Part shown: one piece after another, positions 23,776 through 36,500 of the stretch
Position numbering within the stretch: position 1 is the stretch's first letter
Layout: each line of letters begins with the position of its first letter
The notes under the pieces: generated by a model
Told to the model about the DNA's origin: nothing
The model's input: only the letters and a program-made list of their open reading frames with translations
Database searches by the model: none
Program-made: the position numbers and the translations under genes
Source: Polytrichum commune
Taxonomy: Eukaryota > Streptophyta > Polytrichopsida > Polytrichales > Polytrichaceae
Assembly (NCBI GenBank): GCA_950295325.1
Contig: OX485807.1
Location: 50,250,440-50,314,439 of the forward strand
DNA: 64,000 nt
Reading direction: 5' to 3'

Positions 23776-24720
23776 CCTCTTAGCTCGGCGAGAGAAAGAA
23801 GACGATATTTTCAGTAACTACCTAAGGGCACCTAAGCCCGTGCCTATAGTTATAACTATTTCCTAGCCTATAGTTCAACTATTTTCATCTGACTGGATGA
23901 ACTTCATCCAATTGCTAACTATTTGCTTATAGTTAAACTAAATGACCAAAAATTTGGCTCACACACCCCAAACGCCATTGAACCTATTGGAAACATATAC
24001 ACATGATCATCTAGGGACATAGGATGGTTATGATGCATGTTTTTTAATATGTTACAACAACAATATTTGCACAATGAATAATGATGAATTGTCTATTCTA
24101 CTACATTGTTTATGGTATTTTAGTGTCACATGCATAATAGTGTCACTAACCCTATTTTGAGGTGTATCCTAGGTTACTATAATGATCAACAACTTCATCT
24201 TTAATGTCACCGCATGACAATTGGTGTTCACATGACACTTGCTATTAGTATCCTCAATGTAATATCTTTTGCTTACATACTAAAATACAAAACTATCATC
24301 TCAAACATCCCAATGTGCTATGATGTAATGCAAATAAATATCACTTCAAAAATCACTCATGTTGACAATTAGGAGACGTGACACTTTTAAACCTCAAGGC
24401 ATCTAGGTTAGGCCCTTCACAAAATATATACATGACACTAAATACCATAAATGGTGTATTATACTGTGCAATACTGAGAAAAAACAGCAGAAGCAAGTTG
24501 GTTGTTTTGTTTGGTGTTTGGACAGAAGGGTTTGACAGAGGCTCAGTAGAGTATAATAATCAATTCATGTAACCTAACTTAAGGTTTTTCCCTGTACATA
24601 GTATTGGTAGTACTTGGCCGCAGAGACTTTGGTAGCAGAAAAGTAGCACAAAATCCTAGAAGAAAAGTAGCAGTGAAGTAGCACGAAACCCTATACGAAA
24701 ACCACGACAGCAGGAAACTA
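23776..24720. other. No gene recognised
   Basis: AT-rich DNA. Its last 120 bp (from about 24600) contain TACTTGGCCG followed by GTAGCAGAAAAGTAGCA words. These resemble the region in front of both trihelix genes (25950-26100 and 59660-59870), so it may be a fragment of the same upstream sequence. Confidence 0.35.
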
Positions 24721-25093
24721 CACTAAATATGATATTTAGTGTCACCAATTTTAATTGTCTTGATCAATACTAATTGTAAACTGCAGTGTAGTGTCACCAA
24801 CAGTATATGTTAACCCAACATAATTTGCCATCCCTTGTAATTTTTTGGATGATTATATAGTTACAGTGTTGTGATTACAGTCACTTATCAAGTGATTTTT
24901 TTTCCCAAATTTCAAATCATCAATGACAATATTTCATGACAAGTTGGTGACAGAGGAAGGCAGGGGGTTGGCCAATGGATGAACTCGCCCATCATCCATG
25001 ACAATATTTGTTCATTTGTTCGGAAGAAGTGTCACCCATAAAGTTACGGTAGTGACATAAAACACCATATGACACTAAATATCATATTTAGTG
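24721..25093. mobile_element. MITE with self-palindromic ends (family 1)
   Basis: 373 bp bounded at each end by a 21-bp perfect palindrome (arms CACTAAATAT and ATATTTAGTG around one base): 24721-24741 and 25073-25093. Inside are repeated GTGTCACC and ATGACAATATTTCAT words. This is the most complete short copy in the window; the others lie at 39.5, 43.3, 47.7 and 56.2 kb. Flanking duplication is not clear (ACTA before, TAGT after). Confidence 0.75.
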
Positions 25094-25406
25094 TAGTAGA
25101 AAATGATAGCAGCGGAAGTCTTGTTTCTGGAGTCATTTCAAGCTAGCTAGTATTTGAAAATCGCTTTAAACCAAGATCATGTAGTCTCAGTTCTTCATAT
25201 TCATATTCTCTATGTATAATAGAAATATCTATATTCATAACTTCATTTGATATAATTTATAACAAGCATGGAGTGACAATTATTTAATAAAGAATTGGAA
25301 TAAATGATTGAGACAAAGCCTCTCATAGGCACACCAATTTGTTTGGTATTTGGATAGAGTGTTATGGCCGATGTTGAGGAGAGCATAATATTAAAATGAT
25401 GTAACT

Positions 25407-25661
25407 TCACTTAAGGATTTCCCATATACATATGATAGGTTGATAATATAATCCACAATCCATGTGGGATACGTAAACTTCGAAGATGAAAGCCTTGGTA
25501 GTCCTCTTGAATGTATTTGTTTGTATCTTTTGCATAACAACTTCAAAGTTATTCTTGGACGTAGTAGTTTGTTCCATGTACCAACTTTCTCTAGTTGGAC
25601 ACAATTCCAAATAAATGCACCTTCTTTGTTGAATTAAGGTTCCAAACTTTATTAAAGACAT
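25407..25661 (-). other. Conserved 84-codon open frame of unknown meaning
   Basis: Starts MSLIKFGTLIQQRRCIYLEL. The duplicate at 58056-58310 is also open over 84 codons, with about four substitutions. It could be an exon, but equally a chance frame kept because the copies are young. Confidence 0.25.
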
Positions 25662-25960
25662 AGACTAAGTTTGTAGTATATAGTTTGACAATTTTATGTT
25701 AATCCATTTTCTTTTGTGATGACTAAGGACGACTCAGAATATGATGGGTACCCCTCCTCTATGTAATATCATATAGTGGATTATTAACACTGCATAAGCT
25801 TGTGTAGAGTGCGAATTTATTATTATCTTGGGAAAGCGTGACCTGAATAATAGTAAATTCCCGCAAATTTTGTCTAGAAATAATCCGAGGTTCATTTGTA
25901 GAATGATTTTTAGCGGGACCTGCCATGAATCAACCCACGCTAGTCTAGGTGGTACGTGGC

Positions 25961-26100
25961 GAACACGGTAGCAGGAAAGTAGCAGGAAATAAGCAAAAGC
26001 CAAGCAGGAAACCCCACAAACAGAACCACAGTAGCAGGAAAGTAGCAGAAGCCGAGCAGGAAAGTCTACAAGAGACCATGGTAGCAGGAAAGTGTAGTAG
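25961..26100. repeat. GTAGCAGGAAAGTAGCAG motif cluster upstream of trihelix gene
   Basis: Four or more copies of GGTAGCAGGAAAGT / AGTAGCAGAAGCC in 140 bp, about 300 bp before the trihelix start. Copy 2 has the same cluster at 59662-59870, and a weaker one lies at 24640-24720. Function unknown. Confidence 0.6.
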
Positions 26101-26395
26101 AAAACGAGAGTATAATAATAAGAGCAGACTCCTATCAATTTCTGTTGAAGAGTCTGACATCCTAGCCTGCTTAATTTAGATTGTTGTGTGTAATTTCTTA
26201 GGCACGCCTTCAACTGAAGTGGAATTCTAGATTATACATCGTCACTACACTGATTTCATGGTGGTGTCTGCGATTGAGTCAGGATTGTGTACTCTCTGTT
26301 CTTCAAGTGCTTCACCTCTACGAGTGTAGAAACTCTCAGCTCTTGCCCTCTTTCCCCCAACTGCAGCATCTGAATCTTTGTAATGCAAGAGCGCC

Positions 26396-27169
26396 ATGAG
26401 TACGGGTGACGAGGCCGATGGCGTGCACGCCACTTCTAATTTCTTGAGCGAGCAAGCAAAGATCGACAAGAAACGGAAACGAAATGGAGCGCAACAGAAA
26501 CGAGCAGCGAAATGGAGCCAGGACGAATCCGTCGCACTGCTCAAGAGTCTGAGGGATTTAGTGCAGATGAGCGAAGCAGGGGAGCAGTGTTTGAAGGGCT
26601 TGGCCAAGTGGGAACGCATTTCTGAGGAGCTCGTTGGCCATGGCTACCAGAAAAGAAAGGCGAATAGTGTCGGTGAGAGGTGGGATACTCTTCGTCAAGC
26701 ATACCTTCACGTCGAAGAGCACTTGAGAGCCGGCGAGAATTTCGCACAGGCTCTACGTGAGACCAGAAAAGAGTTCAAGTTCTTGCCTGCAGAGTACACA
26801 CAGGAGTGGCACGAGTTGGCCGCTAGGTGTGGCCCCAGGCAAAAGAAGAAGCAGAGGAATGGTGGAGCGGAATTAGCCATGGTGGAAAATACTGTTGCAA
26901 AGCAAAAAAATATCGATGCTTTGCCATGTGATGTTAGTCCAGCGTCGGTCTCATTTGAAACCATCCCCCAGGCATTCCGTAAACTTATCAGGAATGTGAG
27001 GTCCCTGCTATCTTGCAGCAGAGATGCAGCCAGTCCAAGCCAAAGATGTGACGAGATGGATGAACTAGGTGACATTGTGAGGTCTTTGCTTTCTATAGTC
27101 GAAGCGGTGAAGACGAATGCCAAATTCGAGAAGTCAGGTTCTCCAATCAGCAAATCTTACCTTTCCTAA
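26396..27169 (+). CDS. Trihelix (GT-factor/MYB-SANT-like) DNA-binding protein, copy 1
   Basis: Single-exon frame of 257 codons from an ATG in ...GAGCGCCATGAGTACGG. Residues 22-38 are basic (KIDKKRKRN...KRAAKW), a likely nuclear localisation signal. Residues 39-108 form a trihelix-type domain: KWSQDESVALLKSLRDL, then WERISEEL, then GYQKRKANSVGERWDTLRQA. The spaced tryptophans and the ERW of the third helix are as in plant trihelix factors. The C-terminal half has an EFKFLPAEYTQEWHELAARC block and a leucine-rich tail. The ULP2-like gene follows about 290 bp downstream, and the pair is duplicated together. Copy 1 has about 155 bp of extra leader (near 26189-26345) that copy 2 lacks. The family assignment is by motif. 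A transposon-derived MYB/SANT protein is an alternative. Confidence 0.75.
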   Translation: MSTGDEADGVHATSNFLSEQAKIDKKRKRNGAQQKRAAKWSQDESVALLKSLRDLVQMSEAGEQCLKGLAKWERISEELVGHGYQKRKANSVGERWDTLRQAYLHVEEHLRAGENFAQALRETRKEFKFLPAEYTQEWHELAARCGPRQKKKQRNGGAELAMVENTVAKQKNIDALPCDVSPASVSFETIPQAFRKLIRNVRSLLSCSRDAASPSQRCDEMDELGDIVRSLLSIVEAVKTNAKFEKSGSPISKSYLS

Positions 27170-27460
27170 CCTAGAGATCATTGGCAATTTTAAGCTCAAA
27201 CAGGCCTTTCAAGATGCATTGAATATTTACAACTTTGAAAGCTTCGAAATGCAATATGTATTTAATTTTGAGATTTCTAAGGTGAGTTCAGAATTGCTGA
27301 TCATCAGAATTTGGTGGACCCATTAAGTGTACCAATTCCGGGGAGCGGTGGGTCATGTTTTGATACGATTCACGTTTCTTGACATCCAAGCTTCAGCACT
27401 GATCACTTCAAACTATTCGCAACTTGATCATCTACTAATTGTGTGTACTGCACTGCACAG

Positions 27461-29791
27461 AGCCGTATTATTCTCTGGAAATTGACAAGCGGGAGTGGAG
27501 ATCGGTGCATGATCTTGCTCTTAGTATGTCACAAGATCACGGGCGCAGGTCAAGGCCAACACCTAGGTCGGTTTCTAACTCAATGGACATTAGATATCGC
27601 AGGCAAATCGGAATAGTCTCTAGAAACTGAACTGCCTTCTCCTCTTCCTGCTTCATGTTCTGAAAACTAGCAGCAGATTCCCCCTGGTAATGCAGATTTA
27701 TCATTGTTGAAACGGAGGGTGAGTGTAGGTCAAGATCCGCTTTTAGGGTTTCTGTGTTTCTGACTTGGAGTTGCCATGACTTGGTCATTTTATTCGCTCC
27801 TCTCAGAACCCTCGACCATGACTGATGTTGAGAACTTGAGGCCTAATTTCCACATTTTAGTCCAGCAGACATCTACAGGGTCAAGGAGCTATCATTTGAT
27901 AGTATGAAGCTGGCTGTAATCTGAATTGAGAACATTGTCTGACACTGTCTCTAGGAATCTCTAGAAGTGTACTTTTGTAATATTCTGGATGGTGAGTTGT
28001 GATTGCATTTCGTATTTCCAGGACTTGGTCCTCTCCACATTATCACGTGAGACTTCACAAATTCTATGTCTCGTCATAAAGTAGGCTCTAAAGACATGCC
28101 ATTTTATTCACAGAGATGCCAATTCCAGTCTTCCAGAGCAAGCACTCGAACGCTTCCAGGGTCTTGTGTACCCTCAAAATGACCCAGATCCGGTAACTAT
28201 CACACAAAAGGACATCAGGACCTTGAATCCATCAGAGTTTCTCAATGATACAATCATTGATTTTTATAACAAGTGAGTGCGGCTCTTGAAATTTTATGTC
28301 TTTTTGTTGTAGGCATACTTTCAAAACATACGGATTCCATGGTGTGTAGTCATAAGCATAACATCCTAAAATGATTTGCAAACATGTTACCAGGCGGGTA
28401 TGGTAATCCATCACTTTGTCAATGAGACATGTCCGTCATCTTGACAAGTAGTTCTGCAGAGTTTAAATTTTGTATTCTATAAGAGTGTGCATCTTGATCG
28501 CCATTTCTGGTTGTGTAGGTACTTATTGCAGACCTTATGGCCACAAGAGAGGTTACCTACTCTGCATGTTTTCAACAGTTTCTTCTTTCCAAAGTTGGTG
28601 GGGACTGACACAAGCTATGAGCAAAGCAAGACTGCGTTTGAACGAGTGAAGAACTGGACCAAGGACATTCCAATTTTCGAGAAAGATTACATCTTCATCC
28701 CTGTCAACCAGAAGTGAGACCTGTTTGTTGCAGTCCGATATTGTGTGCTTTTGAACCTCCATTAACGGAGAAAGTACTTGATCTCGCCTTCCACTCGAAA
28801 ATAACAACATCCTTGAATTTACATAATTTTGTACTAAAACAAGATTTCTTGCAGGTCACATTGGAGTCTCATCATCATTTGTCACCCGGGACACATGTGC
28901 GATGCTGATGGTAAGGATAAGTCCAATCACTTTGCAATAAATTTGAGGTTGAACAGTTCTTTTCACCAAGGTATCAATATTTGTGCCATACCTTGATCTT
29001 TTTGCCAGTATCATTGCTTTCTGAGGGTAAAGAATGGCTGAGCCAAGTTGTTTTGGATGCAGGTCCATCTGGTGTCCCCGTTGGGGATCCTTGCATTTTG
29101 CATTTAGACTCGTATGAAGGAACTCACCATACTGGCTTGGAAGACTGCATCAAAAAGTTTGCACCAGCCTACATGCTCATGTCCATTGAATTCTATTTTG
29201 TTCGCTTTATTTCCTTCCTCGAAACCACAACTATTTCTCAGGTTGGTTGTTTAATCTAAATTTGGCAGGTATCTTTCGGAGGAATGGAAAGAACGAAATC
29301 CAGATGCAGATCCTGGAGGATATTTTGATGAAATACACTTCATTAGTGCGAAGGTCCCTCAACAAGGCAACGACTATGATTGTGGCATCTTTCTGTTGCA
29401 CTATGTGGAGCTTTTCCTAAAAGTAGCACCTACGAGGTTCAGCTTGAAAAGAATTCGTAATTTGGAACCAAACTTTGTAAGTATGGAGACCATCTTTTAT
29501 ATTCCCACTCATACGTGCTTTTGTTCCGCTTGTCAGCTCTTAGTGATGTAAATATAATATGACCTGACCTCCTGTTTGGTGGGTCCTTAACAGCTCAGAA
29601 GGGAATGGTTCAAGCCATCTGAAGCCTCAGCAAAGCGCCTCTTCATTCAACAACTCATTATTTCCCTTGCAGAAGAGAGAAGTGCAGTTTCTTTGAAGGA
29701 TGATCAAGAAGCTAATGGAGAGTTAGCAGGAGTGAGTGAATCTATTGTTGACAAATGCGATCATGAGAAGCTGAGAGGCTTCAATATTTAG
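27461..29791 (+). CDS. ULP2-type SUMO protease (C48 cysteine protease), copy 1, 5' end unresolved
   Basis: Exons: 27461-27548, 28114-28272, 28519-28713, 28855-28910, 29063-29156, 29269-29476, 29594-29791. Every border is GT-AG, phases agree, and 331 codons are open to TAG. The catalytic domain is clear. NPSEFLNDTIIDFYNKYL is followed by HVFNSFFFPKL and WTKDIPIFEKDYIFIPVNQK. His lies in SHWSLIIICHPGH, Asp in CILHLDSYEGTHH, the oxyanion Gln in VPQQ, and Cys in NDYDCGIFLLHYVELFL. EWFKPSEASAKR and LIISLAEERS follow. These are hallmarks of the plant ULP2-like (SPF/ASP) group, which removes SUMO from nuclear proteins. The starting exon is not found. The open stretch before 27291 (donor CTAAG|GTGAGT) is in the wrong phase to join exon 27461. 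All catalytic residues are present, so this copy may be functional. Confidence 0.85.
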
Positions 29792-30580
29792 AAGAGAAAT
29801 GAGTTTCTTTTGTCATTGAATGTGCAACCTCTAATGTACTAACCCGTAACAAGGATGGCACAAAGGTAGTTCTGGATAGAATCAGTTGTGGAATTGGGTT
29901 TCTTTCAGGAGTTGCAATTCCGAGTTCTCAAACTTGAAGTTTATGGCTTTCAGACTTCTCTGGAATGTGAACACGACACCCACAAAAGTGGAAATGACTT
30001 CTTCCCAGAGGTATCACAGGTGCTTGGCCCACCAACGAGGTGAGAAATCCTCAATTGAATATTTTGAATCAAGCAACAAATATATTTCATTGGACATGGC
30101 AATATAAAAGAACCTCTTAAGAAATTTGACTAAAAATCAATGCACAATAATACACAAATTTCCTAACATTCTTAAGCCTTGCTAAGGGTGCAACCTTGGA
30201 GGAGGAATCAACTGGCTTGACTTGCAAAATTGTTCGTAAACACTCGTCTAAATCGGATTTGAATTGGGTGGGTATTTGATATTGGGTCTTATTAAAGCTT
30301 TTTTTAGGATATGAAATAGATATGTGCTTTGGAACAAATAATTTTGACATATGATATAAATATTATATTTGTGTATATTCTTATTATATATTATCAATAG
30401 CCTATATCCCAATATGTCTTGACATATCCTCTTGATCTCCCCCTTAGATGATATGGGAGTGGCCACCTTAGGGGTTTACCATCCAATTTATGAAATTGAA
30501 TATAGAGACGTGGAAATTAACGTGAATCAGAGTATTACAGAGAACGAAGGGATTCTCAAGAGGAAGAGATCTTGCTAGAT

Positions 30581-33500
30581 ATGGAAGTAGCAGCAACATG
30601 TAATGAGTTGGTCGTTGGTTCAGGTAAGTGATTTGAAGCACGATGGAATTCAAACCTTCCAAATCTATGTGACTTTTCCATGCAAAAAGATTGATTTGTT
30701 GCTATGATCAAAATCTAAAATGAAGTTATCTTTGTGCCAGGAAGAGAAACTCCCCCCCTAGAAACACATCACAGAGAAGTTGGACCTAGGCAACAAGATT
30801 TGCAAACTATGGGATACACCCGTAGCCTTCTTGATACATTACATCAAAGGCCATGCCAGCTGATTGAGGATCCCACAAACTGCAAGACCACTACAACTCA
30901 AATATCTACTTTCGACATGCCGATGGGAGTATGCTTCATTTCCCTTTTTGATGTTGATGTATTTTGTTCAGTGAGGAAGAAAAGTGGACATCAATCCTTA
31001 ACTCATGAAGGTCCAAGATCTCGTTTGGTTAGTTGAGCACTTAAAACAAAAATAATCGTATATCTCATTCTATAGAAAGATACGTCATTGTTATGTTGAA
31101 CAAGCAAGTCACAACGTGACATACAATCTTCATCAATACTTCAAATGTAAGAACCTTAACAAAATCATCCACTCTATGTCTTGTAGTCCCTAAATTAAGA
31201 TACAATTTCCAAACACAAAGAATTAAGTGTATGTAACATAGAATCATTTTTTATTGTGTTATCATATATGTATCCAAGACTTTGTTCTAGAGGCATGTTG
31301 TGGGGATTAAGATTTCAAGCATAAGTAGAAAGTTGTACATTAGTCAACATGTATTTAGTGTTTTTTAGGTGTTAATTTCTCAAAATCATAGATAGTGATT
31401 CATGCATTGCACAAGTGTGAAAACAACTTGTAACGTGTAGATGTTGTCTTTAAGGTGTTTTTAGCAACTTTGGTATTTGTTTCGGACAAGGAGATTTAGA
31501 TCCAATTAAGACTTTCATCTTGGTTACTTGATAAAATAAAATCATAACGCAAGTGAATGAATGAATGAGAGTTGTACACTAACTCCCCTCTAGGCTTAGA
31601 TTACTTTTACCATTTCACTATATATTTTTATTGATTATAGTTTTGCTAAGTAACACCTTTAATTAACTCAAGGCCTTAGCTTATGCAAGTACCATAAGCA
31701 AGTGGAGTTGATACTCTTGAGTAGCCTATAGACTATAATAATAGTGCTATGATACCTATTTGAATATATTTGAGATTGTTGCAACAATTGACCTTAACCA
31801 TTTTGACATTTATATGTTTGATTCTCATCAACAATTAACATTTTGAAATTAATGATTGACGAATATTGTAAATGTTTACCCATAATAGAAAGAGAGCAAC
31901 ATTTGACATATGTATGGTTTTTGACCACGCGATTTGACTTTCTAATTTCAACAGGGACATAAACTAGATTTTGTTAACCAAGGAGATTCATTGCTGCTTT
32001 GGGGTGCGCGGTCCTCTTACATACTCAAGGATTGGAAGCATGTGAGTTTTGAAAAGGTTTAGGAAAATTTTGAGTTATTATTTACGTGCCGTTGACATTT
32101 CTAGAATACGTAAAGTGTTGGATGTTGTTCATGTGGTAAAGATAATAAGTTGAAAAATGAAATTGTGGTTTATTCTTTTAGGGCACCCTTACTATTGGAT
32201 CCTCATGGCAACTACTTTCTGATGGAGTCGGTATGCCTTGGAGGCATTGCCCTCTAAATTCTAAGTATTGTAAGCATGGCACGTGCATAGTGGAGGCTAC
32301 ATCAACAACCATTGGTATTTTTGATGTCTTTCACCGTAAGGTAAGGGTCATACATAGCTTTGAGGATGAATAGTTTTCTCGCTTTACACATTATTTTATT
32401 ACATACAATTTCTCTAATGATGTTTCTCATAGTTGCTTTTTTTTAAAGATCATGGCCCCTTTCATTGCAATGTAAACACCTTTGTGGTAGAACATGGTAA
32501 TCATCTCCATAAATGTATGTCTTTGATTTGATGTAAAGGAAAATCCCCCACACTTCAAGGATTGGTCACCTTTGCGGAATATCAAGCATGCTTATACAAA
32601 GTTGGATGAGGTATTTATATTTCATTTCCTTTTGCCTATGATGTGAGTTTGTTTGAAGGGTCGGGGAATTTACCATGATGGTAAATACAACATCCACTAC
32701 ATTGGTGTTGTTATTTAGTATGGGTTTGAGAATATTGACATGCGTGGTATGTCACCACCAACACATCTTGACAAACAACACAAACGGCACAAGCTTACAT
32801 AGACATTTAACAACTTGATTATATGTATAATCATATACATAATAATATTAAGTGTCATTTCAATATATCTTTATTTTAGTTGGATATTATATTTGGATAT
32901 ACTAAAGTTGTTATTACAGCCAATATTGTTATTAATTGTCATTAGAAGTGTACATCAATGTCATTTAAGTTGAAAGTTGTATTATGATATAAGTATATAC
33001 TATGACATTGTGGTACATTTAAAATTATGCTATTAAACTTTATCTGGCATATCCAAAATAAGTGTTTAAACCGAGAGTTAGATATTGACATGTGACAATC
33101 CATATGAATATTTCAGGGAATATGTAGTCCTCATTCTTTAATTTCTTTTTGACATCATTCATAGATCCCTGCCACAATTTCAAAATTTTAAACGTCATAA
33201 AAATGCATTTAAACCAATACTGAATCTTGGAAGTCCTTCCAATATCTTCAAAATATAATGAATGGTACTTGCAATATCTTCATGAAAATCCACATATTGG
33301 AATTATTGGAAGGATAATATGTCACAATCTATATGTCTAGAATAACCTATGTGTTATGAACTATGTAACCAAAAGCTATGCAGAGAATGTTTGAAGAACA
33401 TGACAATGAAGAAGGGATAATAACGACCTTTTGCTCCCCTCCCCTCATGTTTCTTACATCTTAGCTTAGTTACATTCACAAATAAAAAAATATGACCCAA

Positions 33501-36500
33501 TATAATTATGAGTTGTATCTAAAAGTGCGGTGTTCCAGTGGAATGATTTGAGGTTTTAGTGCAATCCTACTTACATGGAACCTTACACGTTACACCATGG
33601 TCTAGTGTGATGGTGGGATTGGTGAAAATCCAACCCTACACCAATTTTTGGAGGAGGTTTACTTTCCATGAAGATCTAGATGAATGAGTTTTGAATTTCT
33701 AATTCTTGATGGACAAACGTAATTTAATAAAATTTCACACAATTGAAAATTTAATTCATACTGTCAAGAAACAAATAAACAAATAAAGATTGGACCATGA
33801 AATTCATGTAGTACTACATAGGGGGTGATCTTAAGATGCTTTAAAATCAATAAAATGTTCATCAGTTGTTCCATGGATAATGACATTTGTAGGTTGTACG
33901 ATAAGCAAGCTCACACATTTTAGCTTTGATCAAACTTATGGGTGTAGAAGTACTTGTTAATTCACAAACTTTTGGTTACTCACAAACACCGAAAAACAAT
34001 TATGGTGAAAGATAATAAATACATGTTATATAAACCAAATACATAATATGAGTGTGAAATAATGGCTGTGCAATTGACTAAAATTGGATTTTACATCAGT
34101 GCATCAAGTGTTGCAAGGTGTTGGTTTAAATGATGTCTAAATTCAAAAATGAGATTTATACTATCTTTAATTGTAGATTTTGTTGCATTCTTCCCATTGT
34201 ATCATACATATGCATACACGAATATAAATGATCCATATTCAAATACATAGTACATATATATGATAACTATTGTCAAATGTCATATTATTTCCACATTATT
34301 TTTAAATAAGTTTCAATTTTGGCATATACAAAGGAAAAGCTCACTTTAATACTCATAGGGGTTGGATTAAACATACCATCTAGAGCACAAAATTAATAGT
34401 AGGGTCTTTATCACACGAACCAAATCAAATGATTGATTCTTTTATTCCATTGTAGTGGTCAATATGATGATAATCATGAAACACTTCAAATTACATCTAT
34501 TGTGTGAAGTTTGAAGTGTATATTTAAAGCATGAAACATTCATCATTAAAACGTAACATACAAAGAGTAGAAGAAATCTTCGTCACCTTCAAGGTGTTGG
34601 TTGTTGGCTCAACCACTCCAATATCTCATGAAAGAATGGTTATTGCTATTCGACTTGCAAGAAAAGAAAACGGATAGAGAGAAAAGTAAAAATATGTTAG
34701 AGGGTGGTTTTGTCCCTTGCTTGAAGAAAATTCTTTTGTCTTTGGGGACAACATGTGCATGACGCATTTAGGTTTCTTGAAGATCACCTACTTAGTTGTT
34801 TTGGAGACTTGAATCTTTACGATAAAAAAATCCAAATCATATCACTCTATGAAAACTTGGGTTTTGGTAGTTGTGTTATGAATGTGTCCTACGAACAGAC
34901 ACTCTATTCACCCCGGCCCCTAGAAAAGGGGCCGGAGTTCTTCTTCTTCTGTGTACAGATAAATATGTTTGATGTTCCATCACCATCATAAAATTTGCTT
35001 ACATATATTTTATTTAAATTAAAGCAATATCTTCATTAAATGGATTGTCAAAGTGTTTTTATTCTTTGAATGTTGTTTTTCAATGCAGCTAATATATGAA
35101 TTGACAGGTTGTTTAAACTCAAATGTTAGTAGATTAAATATTAAACATTTTTGGAGTTGGTGTTAAGATGACATCAACTTGTTTGTACATTATTTTAGTT
35201 GAAATATGAATATGGAGGATTTCATGGCATTTGGATTTAGCATATCAATGATTTCAATTATGATATAAAAATTAAACCCAACTATAGAAATAATTGTTTG
35301 ATAGTCACATAAACTTTATTTTATAATACTTCTACGCCAAATTTCAATGTTCAAACCAAAAGAGTTCATATTGGAATCAAATTCCCCATTGTCATGAATC
35401 TCTTAAAAGATTGAGTCATTTTTCATTTGAAGATTTGTGTGGGATGCATTGGGCAAGTTTAGCTATGGCCACCTCGACAATCATTTGGGTCGATATGTTA
35501 TTAACTTTTGTGCCTTGGAAGGGCCCATGGATGGGTCCATGGTCTTGTAAGGTTATTATTTGCAATAACGCAACAAGTAACATTTTGACCAAAATACAAT
35601 CTAAAAATATGATATGTTTACTAATTCCATGAATTCTATTTAATATGTACAAGTAACTTAACATCGTTATAAGATAAGGTCATTTTATATTTAACCTAGA
35701 GTACCAAACAAAGGCCGGTGTAGATCTTCATGTTCACACAATACGTGGAATGTTGTTAACAGTTCCATAAAATGTGATATCAAGTAAGTCCATATATGTG
35801 GTGGATCTAAATAGCATGTTGGTTTCCTCTAAAGAAACATGTCAGGACTCTTGAAGTCAAAACATAAATTAGGCTTGAATATTCAACCTCCTAGCTCGAT
35901 AATAAAATTTTTTTGGTTAAATTTGTCATTAGTCGACATGAGAAGTAAGGTAGTTATATACACATCTCATAGTAAGACAATTGACTTTGAGTTCCTTACT
36001 TGAATATTTGTATAGCTACAATTTATAGCGAGAGAATGATTGTGAATTGATGATAAATGAAATGGAGTATTCTAGATTAATAGCGGCACAATGCATCAAA
36101 GTGCTTCATGTTTAGGTGATTGCATTATTTTTTATTTGCAGGATGAAATTTCAAATGTCCTAATACATCCACATCAGAACATTGTATTTTGGGCTACAAA
36201 GCATGGTGTTATTGGGGCCTATGATTTCCAAAATGAGGTACAAAATTACTATCCAAATCATACATGTGGAATACAAAAATATGCATTGATAAATGATAAT
36301 TTTATTGAAGTACTAAAGATTATCTTATTTACGAGAGTCACTTTTGTAGTCCAGAGAATGTCAATATGGCACATGAGTTAGACCTACGTGATGGTCTTAA
36401 CTTCCTCTTGAATAATTTGTTGTTGACTTTTAGATGCAAATAATATGACCCAAAATAGGCACATTGTGGGAATCAATTACATGATTTGCAAAAAAAAGTT

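Larger units (their letters stand above)
25195..30390 (+). repeat. Segmental duplication, copy 1
   Basis: Collinear with 57845-64000. It carries the trihelix gene and the ULP2-like gene. Offset is about 32649 bp on the left and 33604-33609 bp from the trihelix start on. The jump is mainly the 1035-bp insertion in copy 2. The right limit is unknown because copy 2 runs off the window. Confidence 0.9.

Noticed and set aside
24721-25093. Assignment of the palindrome-ended MITE to the CACTA superfamily
   Set aside because: Termini begin CACTA and end TAGTG, but the expected 3-bp flanking duplication is not seen at this copy, and alternative ends (CTACACTA) fit some copies better. Left unclassified.
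26707-27153. 148-codon minus-strand frame, also at 60316-60762
   Set aside because: Antisense shadow of the trihelix gene. It is conserved only because the duplicated DNA is similar.
26396-29791. Trihelix and SUMO protease as one fused gene
   Set aside because: The trihelix frame ends at a stop in both copies. The open exon-like stretch between them (donor at 27291) is phase 0, while protease exon 27461 needs phase 1, so no in-frame join was found.
35411-35664. Short open frames on both strands within the long TOPLESS-like intron
   Set aside because: They lie in an AT-rich intron, have no recognisable family and do not join any neighbouring exon in phase.
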